Assembly (NCBI GenBank): GCA_049513975.1
Contig: JBEKVM010000120.1
Coordinates: 1 to 16,873 of the forward strand
DNA length: 16,873 bases
Reading direction: 5' to 3'
Origin: JBEKOF01 sp049513975
GTDB taxonomy: Bacteria > Verrucomicrobiota > Verrucomicrobiia > Limisphaerales > Palsa-1400
This document shows positions 15,137 through 16,873 of the stretch, in pieces. Position 1 is the first letter of the stretch; the number at the start of each line of letters is the position of its first letter. The notes under the pieces were generated by a model, which saw only the letters and a list, made by a program, of their open reading frames with translations, had not been told where the DNA came from and searched no databases. The position numbers and the translations under genes were made by a program.

Positions 15137-15586
15137 TCACTTCCGGTAAGCCAACACCATGCCCTCATTGTTCATTGTGAACGTGTTCCCCTCCACGCTA
15201 CCTATCGTGGTTCCCGCGCCCTCCCACTTCATGGTGAGATTGGTGCCCTCCCTGGTAAAGGTGGCCTTGACCTCTCGATTGACATCACCATTCGACGCCA
15301 CAGAGAAGACTGTCTTGCTGTTGCAAGTGCCGTCGCCGCTGATCGTGAAAAGACCCGATTTGACGGTCACGGAGGCTCCTTCGTGGGTTATGATGCAAGG
15401 CACCTGCTTCCCATCGACACTCACCAAGGTGTATATTCCGGCAGGACTGGTGTCGGCAGCCACCTTCGCCTCCTGCTTGCACCCTGTCCAGGCCAGCGCC
15501 AAGCACAGCGCCATTAAATACCATCCGAGGGTATGCCGCGTCGCAGATTGACCTTCGCCATTGAATGAACTGTATTTGGTTTTCAT
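15137..15586 (-). CDS. Small predicted lipoprotein
   Basis: The protein is 149 residues from ATG 15586. After a polar 20-residue head comes a hydrophobic stretch (WYLMALCLALAWTGC) ending in a possible lipidation Cys36; the lipobox is weak because Trp occupies the -3 site. The mature domain of about 110 residues alternates short beta-strands and turns: SPAGIYTLVSVDGKQVP, ASVTVKSGLFTISGDGTC, REVKATFTREGTNLTMKWEGAGTTIGSVEGNTFTM, then MVLAYRK. This is a small beta-barrel pattern reminiscent of lipocalin-like or META-type envelope domains. I do not recognise a specific family or ligand. The upstream 70 bases are unusually A+T-rich and carry a perfect inverted repeat at 15620-15634, so the promoter is probably there. 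Export is well supported, function is not. Confidence 0.7.
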   Translation of the reverse strand: MKTKYSSFNGEGQSATRHTLGWYLMALCLALAWTGCKQEAKVAADTSPAGIYTLVSVDGKQVPCIITHEGASVTVKSGLFTISGDGTCNSKTVFSVASNGDVNREVKATFTREGTNLTMKWEGAGTTIGSVEGNTFTMNNEGMVLAYRK

Positions 15587-15619
15587 GGGTCGAAATATAA
15601 CCCACGCCGCAGTTTTACG

Positions 15620-15634
15620 GAAATTGATAATTTC
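15620..15634. promoter_or_regulatory. A+T-rich inverted repeat upstream of the small lipoprotein gene
   Basis: GAAATT (15620-15625) and AATTTC (15629-15634) form a perfect 6-bp inverted repeat with a 3-nt centre, 34-48 bases before the - strand start. It sits in the most A+T-rich stretch of the region. It may be an operator or part of the promoter; no matching -35/-10 pair was convincing. Confidence 0.25.
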
Positions 15635-16442
15635 AATGGCGATTTCAGTATAATCAATGGTCACCTGATAGACCCTGTGCATGGCGAATTGATAATTCTC
15701 GCGTTCGAAAAGTATTTTTCGGGTCCCTTGCCGCGGTCGAGAGCCTGGCTTACCCCTCAGGGTCCGTTCAAGCTCCACAGTCGCCGCAAAAACAGGGCAC
15801 AATCTGCTCCTGGGCCTTCGCCAATGTGCAGTACTATGCAGTACACTTTTCTAGGTAATTTGAGGCCGGTTTGCCCATTTGAATCAGAAGGCGAAAAATT
15901 GCAAACAACCAATAAAATCAGGCATTTCAAGCACGTTTGCTGTTTTTGGCCGAAATTGCTTAACAGGTTGTTGAACTATTTCGCGCGCCAGCCAGCGTCG
16001 GTTGCTGCTGCTCCGGCGCGGCCAAAATGCCCGCACTACGGCAGCGATATGCTGCCCTTGTGCTGAAGTTTTTCCTGCAAGTGCCATGAAGGCAGCGGCG
16101 GCGGGACAATTCGCGCCATTCTCGAAGCCCTGGATGCAGGGATTGAGCCGACTTGGCGTTGCTCGTGTTTGTTGATCGGGGTCGGTGTCGTTGCCCGGGT
16201 GCTCGCCTTCCAGGACGTTGCCATGCTTCTGGTCGTTGTCGCCCAGTTCGTTGTCAACGGTGCGATGTTCCTGTTCTCATTTCAGGCGCTCCCAAGCGGC
16301 AGGTTGCTCCCGGTGCCGGGGCTTGGAAGCCGTTACGGCGGTTACTGTCAGTGCGGAGGCTCGGCGCCAGCGTCGCCGTCGCACAGACTGCGGACGCATG
16401 TCTTTTGAATTTGAGATACGTCAATCGTAGGAAATCTCAAAA

Positions 16443-16467
16443 TCGCTTGTAACAGCGAGATTACAAG
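16443..16467. repeat. Two mutually exclusive small hairpins
   Basis: CTTGTAA (16446-16452) pairs perfectly with TTACAAG (16461-16467) over an 8-nt loop. TCGCT (16443-16447) can instead pair with AGCGA (16454-16458). The two pairings share bases and exclude each other. There is no gene close downstream to be controlled. Confidence 0.35.
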
Positions 16468-16715
16468 GACCTTGCGTCGCAACTGAGCTTTCGCCGGTGT
16501 GACATATAAACGACGCATTTCGACACCCTGACTGTCGGCAAATGTCGGCCATCCGCGTCACGAGCAGGCAAGCGGCGGGGTTGTTCTCCATTCCGGCCAG
16601 GGCGCCAATGACAAATCAAGCCTACCGGCTCTTTTCCGTTGCAGCGCAGAAACACCGTGTGCATGCTTTTGCAAAGTCCTGAAGCGTTTTCAGAATGACC
16701 ATAGCAGCTTGTTCG

Positions 16716-16832
16716 CCGAAGAGCGACTACCGAGGGCGCGGTAGGGCGAGGCTGGGCGCACGACAGAATTCTTCGGTTAGGCTGCCAGCTTTAGGCAATC
16801 ATTGCTGGCAGCGCGGCTGTTGAGGCGCTCTT
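16716..16832. repeat. Nested perfect inverted repeats (candidate structured RNA or element end)
   Basis: Four perfect inverted repeats lie in 117 bases: CTACCG/CGGTAG (16727-16732 with 16739-16744, 6-nt loop), GCTGCCAGC/GCTGGCAGC (16781-16789 with 16804-16812, 14-nt loop), AAGAGCG/CGCTCTT (16719-16725 with 16826-16832) and CCGAAGA/TCTTCGG (16716-16722 with 16770-16776). The first three nest as a three-way junction; the fourth competes with the closing stem. No protein explains the region. I could not match it to a known RNA family (6S, tmRNA, RNase P and SRP features are absent). Confidence 0.4.
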
Positions 16833-16873
16833 TCCAGAACGGGTCGAGGCGGCGGCTGGAGTGGATACAGCGC

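Larger units (their letters stand above)
15587..16873. other. 1.29 kb without a supportable gene
   Basis: Beyond the lipoprotein promoter region I find no open frame with protein character. The longest candidates (+16153-16452, -16036-16257) are Arg/Pro- or Thr-rich and lack domains. At about 16018-16062 the + strand reads RPKCPHYGSDMLPLC and then a stop, which resembles half a CPxCG zinc ribbon with one Cys changed to Tyr, possibly a decayed transposase end. A direct repeat TGCAGTAC occurs at 15827 and 15837. Perfect hairpins appear at 16443-16467 and 16716-16832. The stretch looks like decayed mobile DNA and/or non-coding RNA. Confidence 0.4.

Noticed and set aside
16153..16452. 99-codon + strand frame near the right end
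   Set aside because: Cys/Arg-rich and unordered, with two other equally open frames over the same bases; no family resemblance.
16776..16782. GTTAGGC next to a 9-bp hairpin, resembling an integron attC core site
   Set aside because: The matching RYYYAAC core on the other side is absent, and there is no integron integrase or cassette-like gene nearby.

Overview
The window looks like chromosomal DNA of a G+C-rich Gram-negative bacterium, most probably Verrucomicrobiota (Pedosphaera/Limisphaerales-like). This is an inference. It rests on the many secreted and lipid-anchored proteins, a secreted PQQ-type propeller opening WPQWLGPERD, a DUF3472 protein, a DNA-binding-type protein made of Trp-anchored 46-residue repeats, and genes that mostly lack a strong Shine-Dalgarno sequence. 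No rRNA, tRNA or CRISPR array was seen.

Left part (1-3500, all + strand). The window opens inside a gene ending in a response-regulator receiver domain. After a leader rich in inverted repeats comes a tight four-gene block: an unrecognised 402-residue basic, helical protein, a small paralogue sharing its N-terminus (ATGA overlap), an MliC-like lipoprotein, and a secreted DUF3472 protein (TGATG overlap).

Middle (3600-9350, all - strand). In order of coordinate this holds a membrane-anchored BNR/sialidase-like propeller, a secreted PQQ-like propeller, the D-ribose pair rbsK and rbsD (operon order rbsD-rbsK), and a broken SagB-type nitroreductase that has lost its N-terminal lobe and carries a one-base frameshift.

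Right part (9400-16873). A secreted GH5 glycosidase is followed by the 46-residue repeat protein (both +). A decayed GH28 (polygalacturonase-like) fragment on the - strand begins exactly where the repeat homology stops, so the repeat protein's last ~26 codons are read antisense through it. Next come a B12-binding radical SAM enzyme (-), a PAP2 phosphatase (+), a truncated IS3/IS481-like transposase remnant (-), and a small predicted lipoprotein (-). The last 1.29 kb has no convincing gene, but its final 120 bases contain several perfect inverted repeats that can nest as a multibranched fold.

Themes: envelope and carbohydrate-related secreted proteins (GH5, GH28 remnant, two propellers, DUF3472, ribose kinase and pyranase) mixed with genome decay (two pseudogenes and one transposase stump). 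The best candidates for undescribed biology are the 46-residue repeat protein with its 3' junction, the paralogous pair at 658-2216, and the structured 3' end of the window.
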